Shown: in pieces, positions 6,836 to 14,346 of the stretch
How the letters are laid out: each line of letters begins with the position of its first letter
Numbering within the stretch: the stretch's first letter is position 1
Assembly: GCA_046481785.1 (NCBI GenBank)
Contig: JAWOJF010000223.1
Coordinates: 1 to 15,200, forward strand
DNA: 15,200 nt
DNA from: JAWOJF01 sp046481785
GTDB lineage: Bacteria > Bacteroidota > Ignavibacteria > Ignavibacteriales > Ignavibacteriaceae
Direction: 5' to 3'
Translations under genes and position numbers: made by a program
The notes under the pieces: model-generated
Told to the model about the DNA's origin: nothing
The model's database searches: none
What the model saw: only the letters and a program-made list of their open reading frames with translations

Positions 6836-8440
6836 CTATTTGAGCAATACCATACTTCTTGATAAAATACTATTCCCATACTCTAATTTATAGTAATAAA
6901 CACCGGTTGCAAGAGCTGAAGCATTAAACTGAATACTATGCTCACCGGCTTCCTTTTCTTCATTAACAAGTGTTATCACTTCCCTGCCGATAAGATCATA
7001 AACTTTTAATTTTACTAATCCATTTTCCGGAAGAGAGTATTTTAGATTTGTAACCGGGTTAAAAGGATTTGGATAATTTTGTTCAAGTTTAAAACCAGTT
7101 ACAATTGCAGAAGAAGCTTCAGATTCAACAGACACAACAGAGATATTATCAATTATGTAGAAATTATCTGAAGGAGCCGGGTCTGTCCACACTCCGTTAA
7201 GAGCATTACCTAAAAAATTAAATCCGGCGTTATCACTTGATAAAAGAAAATCTAAAAACTGACGAGTTTCCTGTGAAGGCATCTCATCACCTGCATAGTG
7301 TGCTGATAAGGCATCAATTAAATAAGGTGCAACAAATGCAGCTTCAAAATCAGATAAACTTACTCCCCACTCTGAAGCGGATGTTGTTAGTATATAAGGA
7401 ACAATTACTTTAAGCTTATCGTCAGAAAATTTTTTTGCATACTCTGTAAAGCTCATTCCACCGGTTGGATAGTTAATTTCAGTTATAATCCGGGTTTCAA
7501 TTTCCATACTCTTTCCGGGTGATATTGTTACAACCCTAACCGGATTAGGACTTGAAACTAATGAAGCGGTTTCAACATCATATATTTCCGAACTATCATT
7601 AAATTTTTTGTGAACAATATCCTGAGCGTGATAATGCCCTGTAAAAACAAGCTTCATTCCGTTTTCAGCAAACATGGCAGAGACAGTATCATGCCCTTCA
7701 ACTATGAAGTTGGGGAAAAATGCTTTTTGTCCTTCATAATGTTCAAGTATCCCATGGTGCATCATTCCTATTACAATTTTATTTTCGTTCTTTGCCTTTA
7801 TAAGATTTTCCTTAATCCACTCAAGCGTGGGAGCAGAAAATTTTCCGCCTGTTATCATATTGCTTGTTTGTTCATTATATCTGCATGCATCCAGGGCAAA
7901 GATCTGAATTCCCTCAACCGGTTCGGCAATATAACTTAATGAACTGCTGTCTCTCAAAAGAGCTTCAGAAAAGCCGAAGTCATTGTAAATCTGCACAAAC
8001 TCCTGCGGTGTAACTGTAGGAATGGAAAAAACAGAATCACCTTCGTATCTATAGGCTGCAGGATTCGAAATATCATGATTGCCCGGAACAACATAGGAAG
8101 GAATTCCATCTGATTTTAATTCGCTTAAATAACTCTGTAACAATTCATGGTTATGTTTTTCCCCGTTCATTGTTAAATCCCCGGGGATTAAAACGAAATC
8201 AGGATCCTCTGCTTTAATAATACTTATAGCGGATTTTAGTATTTCCTGACTTTCTGCAAGCATTTTCCTGTCCTGCATTAAAGCAAACTGGAAAGCCGCA
8301 CCATTAATACCAAGAGTAGTATCATAAAGGTGAACATCGCTTATTACGCAGAATTTTATTTCATTATCAAAAGTTTGTGCTTCTGATTGAGTGCAGGTTA
8401 AAAGCAGAAAAGAAAAGAAAAGGCAGCTTAATTTCTTCAT
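6836..8440 (-). CDS. Secreted calcineurin-like metallophosphoesterase with T9SS type A sorting domain
   Basis: 534 aa from the chosen ATG. Residues 1 to about 21 are a signal peptide (KK, then a hydrophobic core, ending S-E-A-Q). The metallophosphoesterase motifs are all present: D35-x-H37, G87-D88, GNHD (120-123), H228-H229, and GHYH (268-271), which coordinate two metal ions. The C-terminal ~85 residues carry QNYPNPFNP, VYDLIGREV and GVYYYKL, the T9SS type A sorting domain that directs export across the outer membrane. The substrate is unknown. Three further in-frame ATGs lie upstream (up to 8479); 8440 is preferred because the signal peptide starts there and a promoter at 8488-8516 would leave no leader for the 8479 start; 8449 and 8458 remain possible. 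No strong ribosome site is seen. The Cys in the signal peptide has a poor lipobox (L-L-T-C). The gene ends 12 bp from the convergent kinase. Confidence 0.9.
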   Translation of the reverse strand: MKKLSCLFFSFLLLTCTQSEAQTFDNEIKFCVISDVHLYDTTLGINGAAFQFALMQDRKMLAESQEILKSAISIIKAEDPDFVLIPGDLTMNGEKHNHELLQSYLSELKSDGIPSYVVPGNHDISNPAAYRYEGDSVFSIPTVTPQEFVQIYNDFGFSEALLRDSSSLSYIAEPVEGIQIFALDACRYNEQTSNMITGGKFSAPTLEWIKENLIKAKNENKIVIGMMHHGILEHYEGQKAFFPNFIVEGHDTVSAMFAENGMKLVFTGHYHAQDIVHKKFNDSSEIYDVETASLVSSPNPVRVVTISPGKSMEIETRIITEINYPTGGMSFTEYAKKFSDDKLKVIVPYILTTSASEWGVSLSDFEAAFVAPYLIDALSAHYAGDEMPSQETRQFLDFLLSSDNAGFNFLGNALNGVWTDPAPSDNFYIIDNISVVSVESEASSAIVTGFKLEQNYPNPFNPVTNLKYSLPENGLVKLKVYDLIGREVITLVNEEKEAGEHSIQFNASALATGVYYYKLEYGNSILSRSMVLLK

Positions 8441-8487
8441 ATAAGTCATTAAATTCATCATGGGCAGGCATCCAAACATATTTTATA

Positions 8488-8516
8488 AGTATAATGCAAT
8501 TATTTTTACTTAACAA
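8488..8516 (-). promoter_or_regulatory. Sigma-70-like promoter of the phosphoesterase gene
   Basis: On the minus strand TTGTTA (8516-8511) and TATACT (8493-8488) are separated by exactly 17 nt, close to the housekeeping consensus. Transcription would start near 8481, giving a ~40-nt leader to the ATG at 8440. It lies in the gap after the nucleotidyltransferase gene, so the phosphoesterase is probably its own unit. Confidence 0.5.
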
Positions 8517-8575
8517 ATATAATTTGAAAAACCTCATCATTCAGGTCATTAATTAATGCAATAAGTCATTTTAAA

Positions 8576-9982
8576 TCATATTTTTACATGTTGTTGTTTT
8601 ATCTTCATCATATATTCATAAGCTTCTTCATAGTTGTTGCCTATTTTGCCGTCGAGTATGGCCTCCTCAATTGCTGTTTTAATTTCACCAACTTTTTTAG
8701 AGGGCTTTAGGCCAAATACTTCCATTATTGTCTCCCCTCTTACCGGCGACTGGAATGCACGGAGTTTATCTTTTTCTTCAACCTCCCACACCTTTGCCAT
8801 TACTTTTTCATAATTATCAAGATACTTGCTTACTTTACCCGGGTTTTTACTTGTAATATCGGCACGGCATAATGTTATTAAATCTTCAAGATCTTCACCG
8901 GCAGATACAATAAATCTTCTTATTGCCGAATCGGTAACTTCTTCTTTTGCTAATGCAATAGGTCGCAGATGCAGGCGGACAAGCTTTTCTGTATAATCCA
9001 GTTTAGTTAACGGCAGCCTCATTCGATTAAATATTCTCTTCATCATTCTTGCACCGGCTTCTTCATGCCCGTGAAAAGTCCAGCCTGTGCCTTCAACAAA
9101 TTTTTTCGTCTGCGGTTTAGCAATATCGTGAACAAGTGCCGCAAACCTGAGCCATACATTTTCAGTAGCTTTTGAAATATTATCTACTACCTGGCAGGTA
9201 TGGAAGAATACATCTTTATGATGATAATCTTTCCTCTGGTCAACCCCTGCAAGATTGGCAATCTCCGGGAATATTACCTCCATTACACCTGAATGATATA
9301 GAAGCTTCAGCCCAACGGAGGGCTTGGGTGATTCAAGTATTTTTATAAACTCATCAGTTATTCTTTCCTGGGAGACGATCTTTAATCTTTCTCTTAATTT
9401 ATTTGCAGCTTCCATTATTGAAGGGTCAACTTCAAACATAAGCTGAGTTGCAAAACGGAATGCCCGCAATATACGGAGGGGATCATCATCAAAAGTTATA
9501 AGCGGATCAATAGGTGTTCTGATTAGTTTATTTTCAATATCTTCAAGCCCGTTATATGTATCAATCAGTTCACCAAAGTCTTCATTTAGGGAAATTGCCA
9601 AAGTATTAATTGTAAAATCCCGCCTGCCTATATCCTCTTCAAAAGTACCTATAGTTACCTGCGGTTTACGGCTTTCTCTTTTATATGACTCTTTTCGTGC
9701 ACCTACAAATTCCAAATCAAACCCATCGTAAATGAAATGAGCCGTACCGAAATGTTTAAATACACTAACTCTTTTAACCTTTAATGCTTCCGCAAATTTT
9801 CTGGCAAATTCAACTCCATCGCCCGTTACAAGAAAATCAATCTCATCCCTTTCTCTGTTCAGGATAATATCCCGTACAAATCCACCTACAATATAAATTT
9901 TTACATCAAGTTTTTTTGCGGTCTCAGAAGCTGTAGAAAGAAAAGAAAATTTAGTTAGCAGTTTTCTGAATTTTGTTGTCAC
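8576..9982 (-). CDS. cca: CCA-adding / poly(A) polymerase-family tRNA nucleotidyltransferase with HD domain
   Basis: 468 aa. Class II nucleotidyltransferase; members add CCA to tRNA 3' ends or polyadenylate RNA in the cytoplasm. Seen: GGFVRD (33-38); metal-site E47-I48-D49; GRRDFT (119-124), the template-selecting region; DPLRILRAFRF (167-177); ERITDE (206-211), the ER-DE motif for nucleotide recognition; then a C-terminal HD domain with H285-D286 and a possible metal His in HEE (306-308). CCA synthesis is the likeliest job; a specialised A- or CC-adding enzyme or poly(A) polymerase cannot be excluded from sequence alone. Odd: the first metal carboxylate is Glu (E-I-D) where the family usually has D-x-D. 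The start is a GTG at 9982 overlapping the upstream membrane-protein gene by 32 nt; no later ATG precedes the GGxVRD motif, so GTG is the best choice. Translational coupling is likely. Confidence 0.88.
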   Translation of the reverse strand: MTTKFRKLLTKFSFLSTASETAKKLDVKIYIVGGFVRDIILNRERDEIDFLVTGDGVEFARKFAEALKVKRVSVFKHFGTAHFIYDGFDLEFVGARKESYKRESRKPQVTIGTFEEDIGRRDFTINTLAISLNEDFGELIDTYNGLEDIENKLIRTPIDPLITFDDDPLRILRAFRFATQLMFEVDPSIMEAANKLRERLKIVSQERITDEFIKILESPKPSVGLKLLYHSGVMEVIFPEIANLAGVDQRKDYHHKDVFFHTCQVVDNISKATENVWLRFAALVHDIAKPQTKKFVEGTGWTFHGHEEAGARMMKRIFNRMRLPLTKLDYTEKLVRLHLRPIALAKEEVTDSAIRRFIVSAGEDLEDLITLCRADITSKNPGKVSKYLDNYEKVMAKVWEVEEKDKLRAFQSPVRGETIMEVFGLKPSKKVGEIKTAIEEAILDGKIGNNYEEAYEYMMKIKQQHVKI

Positions 9983-11078
9983 TTAGTAAAATATCCTTAT
10001 TTAAATTAACACGGCTGCCCAGTATTATAGCCAGGGGGCGCAAAGATTCTATATTACTAAAAAATATTCTTATTATTGCTGCAATAGGAAACGCAAGATA
10101 AAGACCTGCAATTCCCCAAATCCACCCCCAGAATATCAACGAGAATAAAACAAAAACAGGACTTAAATTGATATATTTTCCCAGGAAATATGGCTCAATA
10201 TATTTAGCAATAATAAAAACTAATACAAATAAAATTGCGATCAGTAAAAGCAGCCGGCCTTCAAATCCATATAAGATCAGTGAAAATAAAACCGGTAAGG
10301 CAGATGCAATAATTACACCAATTTTAGGTATAAAGTTAAGTATAAATGCCAAGAACCCAAAAATTATGGCAAACTCAATTCCTGTAATATTTAAGACGAT
10401 TGCAAGTACCACTCCAAATGAAAGCCCGATCACCGTTTCTAATAAAATAAAGTACTGCATCTGACTGTCTATTGTATTAATTGTTTTAATTACTCCCTGC
10501 CGGTTCCCTGTAAAAGCTTTTTGAAGGCGGATCTCAAATTTCTTTTTACCGGCAATCATAAATACCCAGAAAAGTAAAGTAAAGAATAAATCATTAAGAA
10601 GGCCCGGGATAGAAAATACAGATTCATTCTTAATTCCAGTTTTAACTATATTCTCAATAACACTTTCTTCCCTTCTTAATTTCTGAAGGTCAATACGAAC
10701 TATTTCCGACAGGTCTTTTATAGTTATATCAAAAGGCCTTAACAGGTTTTGAACAACAGGTAATATCTTTTCAGCATATTCGGAAATCCTGGCAGGCAAT
10801 AAATTTATTTCGGGAAGAAGAAGGAGTATAAGCAGGTAATAAATGCCGGAGATAAATATGAGAATTAAAATAATACTGAACCATTTGGGCACTTTGTATT
10901 TACGCAAGTATTCTACAACAGGATGAAAAAGAAGGGTTAAAAAAATTGCTATAGTTATTGGTACAAGAATTTCTTTCAGTGCCATAAGGATATATACCAA
11001 GAGGACAAAAGAAATAAATCCTAAAAACACTGCGATGAATTTAGTATAATCGGCAGCTTCCGATAATGCGGATTTCAT
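9951..11078 (-). CDS. AI-2E family transporter (UPF0118-type membrane protein)
   Basis: 375 aa inner-membrane protein. Hydrophobic segments lie at about 13-50, 66-90, 160-177, 210-232, 234-268, 275-292 and 303-340, with a soluble stretch (about 95-155) after the first pair, the usual plan of this family. The C-terminal signature is clear: FIPKIG (249-254), then P-Y-F-L-G-K (296-301), L-S-P-V-F-V (305-310) and F-W-G-W-I-W-G (316-322). Members include autoinducer-2 exporters and Na+/H+ antiporters, so the substrate cannot be assigned. Its 3' end overlaps cca by 32 nt, making a two-gene operon. No Shine-Dalgarno precedes the ATG; instead an inverted repeat (11081-11098) lies directly upstream. 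The promoter must be in the 178 bp after korB-2. Confidence 0.87.
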   Translation of the reverse strand: MKSALSEAADYTKFIAVFLGFISFVLLVYILMALKEILVPITIAIFLTLLFHPVVEYLRKYKVPKWFSIILILIFISGIYYLLILLLLPEINLLPARISEYAEKILPVVQNLLRPFDITIKDLSEIVRIDLQKLRREESVIENIVKTGIKNESVFSIPGLLNDLFFTLLFWVFMIAGKKKFEIRLQKAFTGNRQGVIKTINTIDSQMQYFILLETVIGLSFGVVLAIVLNITGIEFAIIFGFLAFILNFIPKIGVIIASALPVLFSLILYGFEGRLLLLIAILFVLVFIIAKYIEPYFLGKYINLSPVFVLFSLIFWGWIWGIAGLYLAFPIAAIIRIFFSNIESLRPLAIILGSRVNLNKDILLSDNKIQKTAN

Positions 11079-11080
11079 TT

Positions 11081-11098
11081 AATAACCGGTTTGTTATT
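11081..11098. repeat. Inverted repeat abutting the AI-2E gene start
   Basis: AATAAC (11081-11086) and GTTATT (11093-11098) flank CGGTTT. The repeat ends 2 nt before the ATG at 11078, where a ribosome site would be expected. As RNA it would be an AT-rich 6-bp hairpin over the initiation region; as DNA it could be an operator. It is short and may be chance. Confidence 0.3.
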
Positions 11099-11186
11099 AT
11101 CTGAAGAAATATGTGATAATTTAAGGTAATTGCATGTGGCTTATGTAACGGTTTGACAGGTATCTTTTCAATGTTTTGCACTTATA

Positions 11187-11213
11187 CAGGCAAGCCTGCC
11201 GGGTGGGCAGGCT
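11187..11213. repeat. GC-rich REP-like palindrome downstream of korB-2
   Basis: AGCCTGCC (11193-11200) and GGCAGGCT (11206-11213) form a perfect 8-bp GC-rich stem with a 5-nt loop. A third CAGGC (11187-11191) just before it can pair instead with GCCTG (11194-11198), giving an alternative fold. The surrounding gap is AT-rich, so the block stands out. No T-run adjoins either side, so it is not a plain intrinsic terminator. It resembles dispersed CCTGCC/GGCAGG palindromes seen between genes in many bacteria; only one copy is present in this window. Confidence 0.5.
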
Positions 11214-11256
11214 GCTTATTGTATAATAAAAAAACTTGCGAAGGGTAATCTTTTAC

Positions 11257-12306
11257 TTAGTTCACATTCCATGTGTTGCCGCTGAACAGTGCCTTTTCCA
11301 GATCACCTTCACCCAGCTTAGCTTTTACATTGTTAATCTGATTTTCAACACCTTCATCATAAGTTGGTTTTAATATTTGTCTGAACACACCAACTGGTGT
11401 TGGAAAACCCGGTTCATCATTTAAGTGAGCAAGAATTGCAGCACGTGCAACAGATTTATCATGCTCATCATGCACCCAAACATCATTAATACTATTTTTA
11501 CCGTCAGCAAGATCAACAACAACGGGAGTAATTCCATCCAGTTTGATGCCCTTATCTTTTGCTTTACCAAACAACATTGGTTTTTGATGTTCAAGAACAA
11601 GGGTAACTTCTTCTTTAGTAGCTTTATCAGCTAAGGCATCAAATGCGCCGTCATTAAATATCACACAATTCTGGAAAATCTCTATAAAGGCAAGACCTTT
11701 ATGGTCAGCGGCTCTTTTTATCATAACCTGCAGATGCTTTGGATCACGGTCAACAGCTCTTGCCACAAATGAAGCATCAGATCCCAGGGCTAATGAAACA
11801 GGATTAAAAGGATAATCTACGCTGCCGAACGGAGATGTTTTGGTTTTTTTCCCCTGTTCTGATGTGGGTGAATATTGTCCCTTTGTTAATCCGTAAATTC
11901 TGTTATTAAAAAGGAGCATTTTAAGGTCAACATTTTTTCTGCATGCATGAATAAAATGATTGCCGCCTATACTTAATAAATCACCATCACCTGTTGCTAT
12001 CCAGACTGATAATTCGGGATTTGACAACTTAACGCCGGTAGCAATTGCAGGGGCTCTGCCATGTATTCCATGGAAGCCATATGTTTCCATATAATATGGA
12101 AACCGGGAAGAGCAGCCGATACCTGAAACCCAAACTATATTTTCTTTTTTAATACCTATAATTTCGGGAAAAGTTCTTTGTACCTGTGCAAGAATAGAAT
12201 AATCACCGCATCCGGGGCACCAGCGTACATCTTCAGCCGAAGCAAAATCTTTTGCATTATATTTTATAGTCTGTAACTTCTTTTCAAGATTTACATTATC
12301 TGCCAT
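11257..12306 (-). CDS. korB: 2-oxoglutarate:ferredoxin oxidoreductase, beta subunit (copy 2)
   Basis: 349 aa, partner of KorA-2 and paralogue of KorB-1. Seen from the chosen ATG: cluster cysteines C30 and C33 in CPGC, C65 in GIGC and C214 in FQNC; thiamine diphosphate motif GDGD (106-109) ending in the N-N pair of FNNRIYG. C65 is followed by Ser-Ser, as in the well-known 2-oxoglutarate enzymes, unlike Ala-Ala in copy 1. The ATG at 12306 overlaps the korA-2 stop by 11 nt and has GGAGG 9 nt upstream; a longer in-frame start at 12330 lies inside korA-2 with no ribosome site. Overlap and a strong site imply translational coupling for equal subunit amounts. 2-oxoglutarate is the likely substrate, based on family resemblance. 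Confidence 0.94.
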   Translation of the reverse strand: MADNVNLEKKLQTIKYNAKDFASAEDVRWCPGCGDYSILAQVQRTFPEIIGIKKENIVWVSGIGCSSRFPYYMETYGFHGIHGRAPAIATGVKLSNPELSVWIATGDGDLLSIGGNHFIHACRKNVDLKMLLFNNRIYGLTKGQYSPTSEQGKKTKTSPFGSVDYPFNPVSLALGSDASFVARAVDRDPKHLQVMIKRAADHKGLAFIEIFQNCVIFNDGAFDALADKATKEEVTLVLEHQKPMLFGKAKDKGIKLDGITPVVVDLADGKNSINDVWVHDEHDKSVARAAILAHLNDEPGFPTPVGVFRQILKPTYDEGVENQINNVKAKLGEGDLEKALFSGNTWNVN

Positions 12307-14146
12307 TATTATTTGCCTCCAGTAATTCAATTATTTTAGTTTCAATATCTGATACCCTTAGCGGCAGTCCTCTAACAACGTTAAATTGTTCTACAGGGAC
12401 CATATATTCACTTCTTATAATTTTTGCAAGTTGCCCAAGGTTTATTTCAGGCAGCAATACTTTTTTAAATCTTCTCAAAACTTCCGGGGTATTTATCGGG
12501 AACGGATGGATGTATCTGAAATGAGCCTGCGATACTTTATACCCTGCACTCCTTACTTTTAAAACAGCTTCTTTAATTGAGCCGTAAGTTCCACCCCAGC
12601 CTATTACAAGCAAGTCGCCAGACTGATCTCCATCAACTTCTAATTCAGGTATATCTTTATCAATATCCTGTACCTTTTTTTCTCTAAGCCTAATCATCAG
12701 ATCATGATTATCTGCATCATAACTTACCTTTCCGGTAATATTAGCTTTCTCAAGCCCGCCAATGCGATGCTCTAAATCTGGTGTACCGGGAACAGCCCAG
12801 GGACGTGCAAGAAACTCGTCTCTCTGGTAAGCCAGAAACCCTTCTTTTTCTTTTCTGAATTTCACATCTATTTCAGGCAGTTCATTTGCATGCGGAACTT
12901 TCCACGGCTCTGAACCATTGGCAAGATAACCATCTGTCAGCAATATCACCGGTGTCATAAACTTTAATGCAATCCTTGCAGCTTCAATAGCCATATAGAA
13001 GCAGTCACTTGGAGTAGAAGCAGCCAGTACTGGAATAGGAGCTTCACCGTTTCTGCCATAAAACGCCTGCAGAAGATCAGACTGTTCCGTTTTTGTAGGC
13101 AAGCCGGTGCTTGGCCCGCCTCGTTGAACATTAATAATAATAAGCGGAAGCTCAGTCATAAGGGCAAGCCCCATTGCTTCAGTCTTAAGTGCTAAACCGG
13201 GCCCGCTTGTAGTAGTAACTGCAAGACTGCCGGCAAATGATGCTCCAATAGCAGAAGTAATTCCGGCTATCTCATCTTCAGCCTGAAATGTTTTTACTCC
13301 AAAATTTTTATATGAACTTAAATACTGGAGAATTTCTGTTGCGGGAGTAATAGGATAAGAACCAAGAAATAACTGAAGTTTACTTTTTACTGATGCTGTA
13401 AGTAAACCTAAAGCGGTGGCTTCATTTCCCGAAATGCTTCTGTAAACTCCTGCCGGCAGTTTAGCCGGTTCAACATCATATCGAGTAACAAAAACTTCAT
13501 TCATTTCACCGAAATTATATCCTGCTTTCATAGCTTTTTCATTAGCATCAATAAATTCAGGTTTATCTTTAAATTTCTTTCTTATCCATTCCGTTGTTTG
13601 GGTTAATGGCCGGTTATATAACCAATACATTAGTCCAAGAGCAAAAAAGTTTTTGCATCTAGAAATTTCTTTAGGGGAAAGTTTAGTATCTTTTAATGCC
13701 TGGTTTGTTAAGGAAGAAATCGGGACCGGAAAAACCTGGTATCCATCCAATGAGTTATCCTCAAGAGGATTAGTATCATATTTAGCAAGTTTAAGATTTT
13801 TAGTATCAAATGAATCTGTATTAACTATAATCATTCCGCCGCGTTTTAAGTCCGGAAGATTTTTCTTAATTGCTGCGGGATTCATTGCAACCAACATGTC
13901 CGGCCTGTCACCGGGTGTATGAACATTATTACTTCCAAAATGAAGCTGGAACCCGCTGACACCATAGACCGTTCCTGAAGGGGCGCGAATTTCTGCAGGA
14001 TAATCAGGCAGAGTGCTTAAATCATTTCCAAGCTGAGCGGTTGTATCGCTAAACTGGCTGCCGGTTAACTGCATGCCATCGCCTGAATCACCGGCAAACC
14101 GGACAGTTACTTCAGTAAGACTTTGAACTTCCTTTTCTTTTATCAT
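12296..14146 (-). CDS. korA: 2-oxoglutarate:ferredoxin oxidoreductase, gamma-alpha fused subunit (copy 2)
   Basis: 616 aa. Same architecture as copy 1: gamma domain from about residue 10 (GDSGDGM at 19-25) to about 195, alpha domain with YPITPAT (264-270), then TTTSGPG and RGGPSTGLPT, and a C-terminal domain. No fused ferredoxin domain. It aligns with copy 1 almost without gaps at an offset of 10 residues; the thiamine region is nearly identical while the region around residues 110-210 and the C-terminus are more divergent. The one difference inside a motif is Thr versus Ser at the end of YPITPA(T/S). The start ATG at 14146 has GGAAAG a few nt upstream. korB-2 overlaps its stop. Upstream lies 200 bp with a candidate promoter and palindrome, then the DsbD-like gene on the same strand. 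Confidence 0.94.
   Translation of the reverse strand: MIKEKEVQSLTEVTVRFAGDSGDGMQLTGSQFSDTTAQLGNDLSTLPDYPAEIRAPSGTVYGVSGFQLHFGSNNVHTPGDRPDMLVAMNPAAIKKNLPDLKRGGMIIVNTDSFDTKNLKLAKYDTNPLEDNSLDGYQVFPVPISSLTNQALKDTKLSPKEISRCKNFFALGLMYWLYNRPLTQTTEWIRKKFKDKPEFIDANEKAMKAGYNFGEMNEVFVTRYDVEPAKLPAGVYRSISGNEATALGLLTASVKSKLQLFLGSYPITPATEILQYLSSYKNFGVKTFQAEDEIAGITSAIGASFAGSLAVTTTSGPGLALKTEAMGLALMTELPLIIINVQRGGPSTGLPTKTEQSDLLQAFYGRNGEAPIPVLAASTPSDCFYMAIEAARIALKFMTPVILLTDGYLANGSEPWKVPHANELPEIDVKFRKEKEGFLAYQRDEFLARPWAVPGTPDLEHRIGGLEKANITGKVSYDADNHDLMIRLREKKVQDIDKDIPELEVDGDQSGDLLVIGWGGTYGSIKEAVLKVRSAGYKVSQAHFRYIHPFPINTPEVLRRFKKVLLPEINLGQLAKIIRSEYMVPVEQFNVVRGLPLRVSDIETKIIELLEANNNGR
12316..12320 (-). promoter_or_regulatory. 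Ribosome binding site of korB-2, inside korA-2
   Basis: A perfect GGAGG on the minus strand within the last codons of korA-2, 9 nt before the ATG at 12306. It settles the korB-2 start and is the strongest Shine-Dalgarno seen in the window. Confidence 0.7.
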
Positions 14147-14272
14147 TTCTTTCCAAAAAAGATGTTGTTAAAAACTACCCACAACCTTCCATAACCGTGC
14201 CGGATTACTTTTTTAAAAAATAGGTATACCTGTCCTTAATTTTTAACAAAAATGCAGGAATATTGCCAAAAG

Positions 14273-14292
14273 TTGATATTTTTAATTATCAA
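14273..14292. promoter_or_regulatory. Operator-like palindrome upstream of korA-2
   Basis: TTGATA (14273-14278) and TATCAA (14287-14292) form a perfect inverted repeat with an 8-nt AT-rich spacer. It lies just downstream of the candidate -10 box, at the expected transcription start, a position suited to a repressor. The spacing rules out an FNR box (TTGAT-N4-ATCAA). A 10-bp palindrome, AGGTATACCT, lies further down the leader at 14222-14231. No regulator is known for it. Confidence 0.3.
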
Positions 14293-14322
14293 ATATTAGG
14301 AGAGATGTGTTGTATTTCTCAA
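14293..14322 (-). promoter_or_regulatory. Candidate promoter of korA-2/korB-2
   Basis: On the minus strand TTGAGA (14322-14317) and TAATAT (14298-14293) are 18 nt apart, an acceptable sigma-70-like pair. Transcription would start near 14286 and give a ~140-nt leader. The spacing and matches are imperfect, so confidence is low. Confidence 0.25.
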
Positions 14323-14346
14323 ATGTGAAAAGAAGATATTCAATTA

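Noticed and set aside
7610..7939. 109-codon + strand ORF opposite the phosphoesterase gene
   Set aside because: It is antisense to a well-supported gene with conserved catalytic motifs and shows no family resemblance.
8354..8440. Phosphoesterase as a lipoprotein
   Set aside because: The signal-peptide cysteine follows L-L-T, a poor lipobox, and T9SS cargo normally uses signal peptidase I.
8441..8479. Longer phosphoesterase N-terminus
   Set aside because: The signal peptide begins at the ATG at 8440, and the promoter at 8488-8516 would start transcription at the first codon of the long form.
10168..10464. 98-codon + strand ORF opposite the AI-2E gene
   Set aside because: It mirrors membrane-segment codons of the real gene; the Lys/Ser/Ile-rich product is typical of a shadow frame.
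11228..11243. Intrinsic terminator just after korB-2
   Set aside because: There is a U7 run on the minus strand but the preceding stem is only 3 bp (CTT/AAG).
12307..12330. Longer korB-2 N-terminus
   Set aside because: It would start well inside korA-2 without a ribosome site, while GGAGG fits the ATG at 12306.
14273..14292. FNR/CRP-type binding site
   Set aside because: The half-sites are separated by 10 nt when counted as TTGAT/ATCAA, not the 4-6 nt these regulators need.
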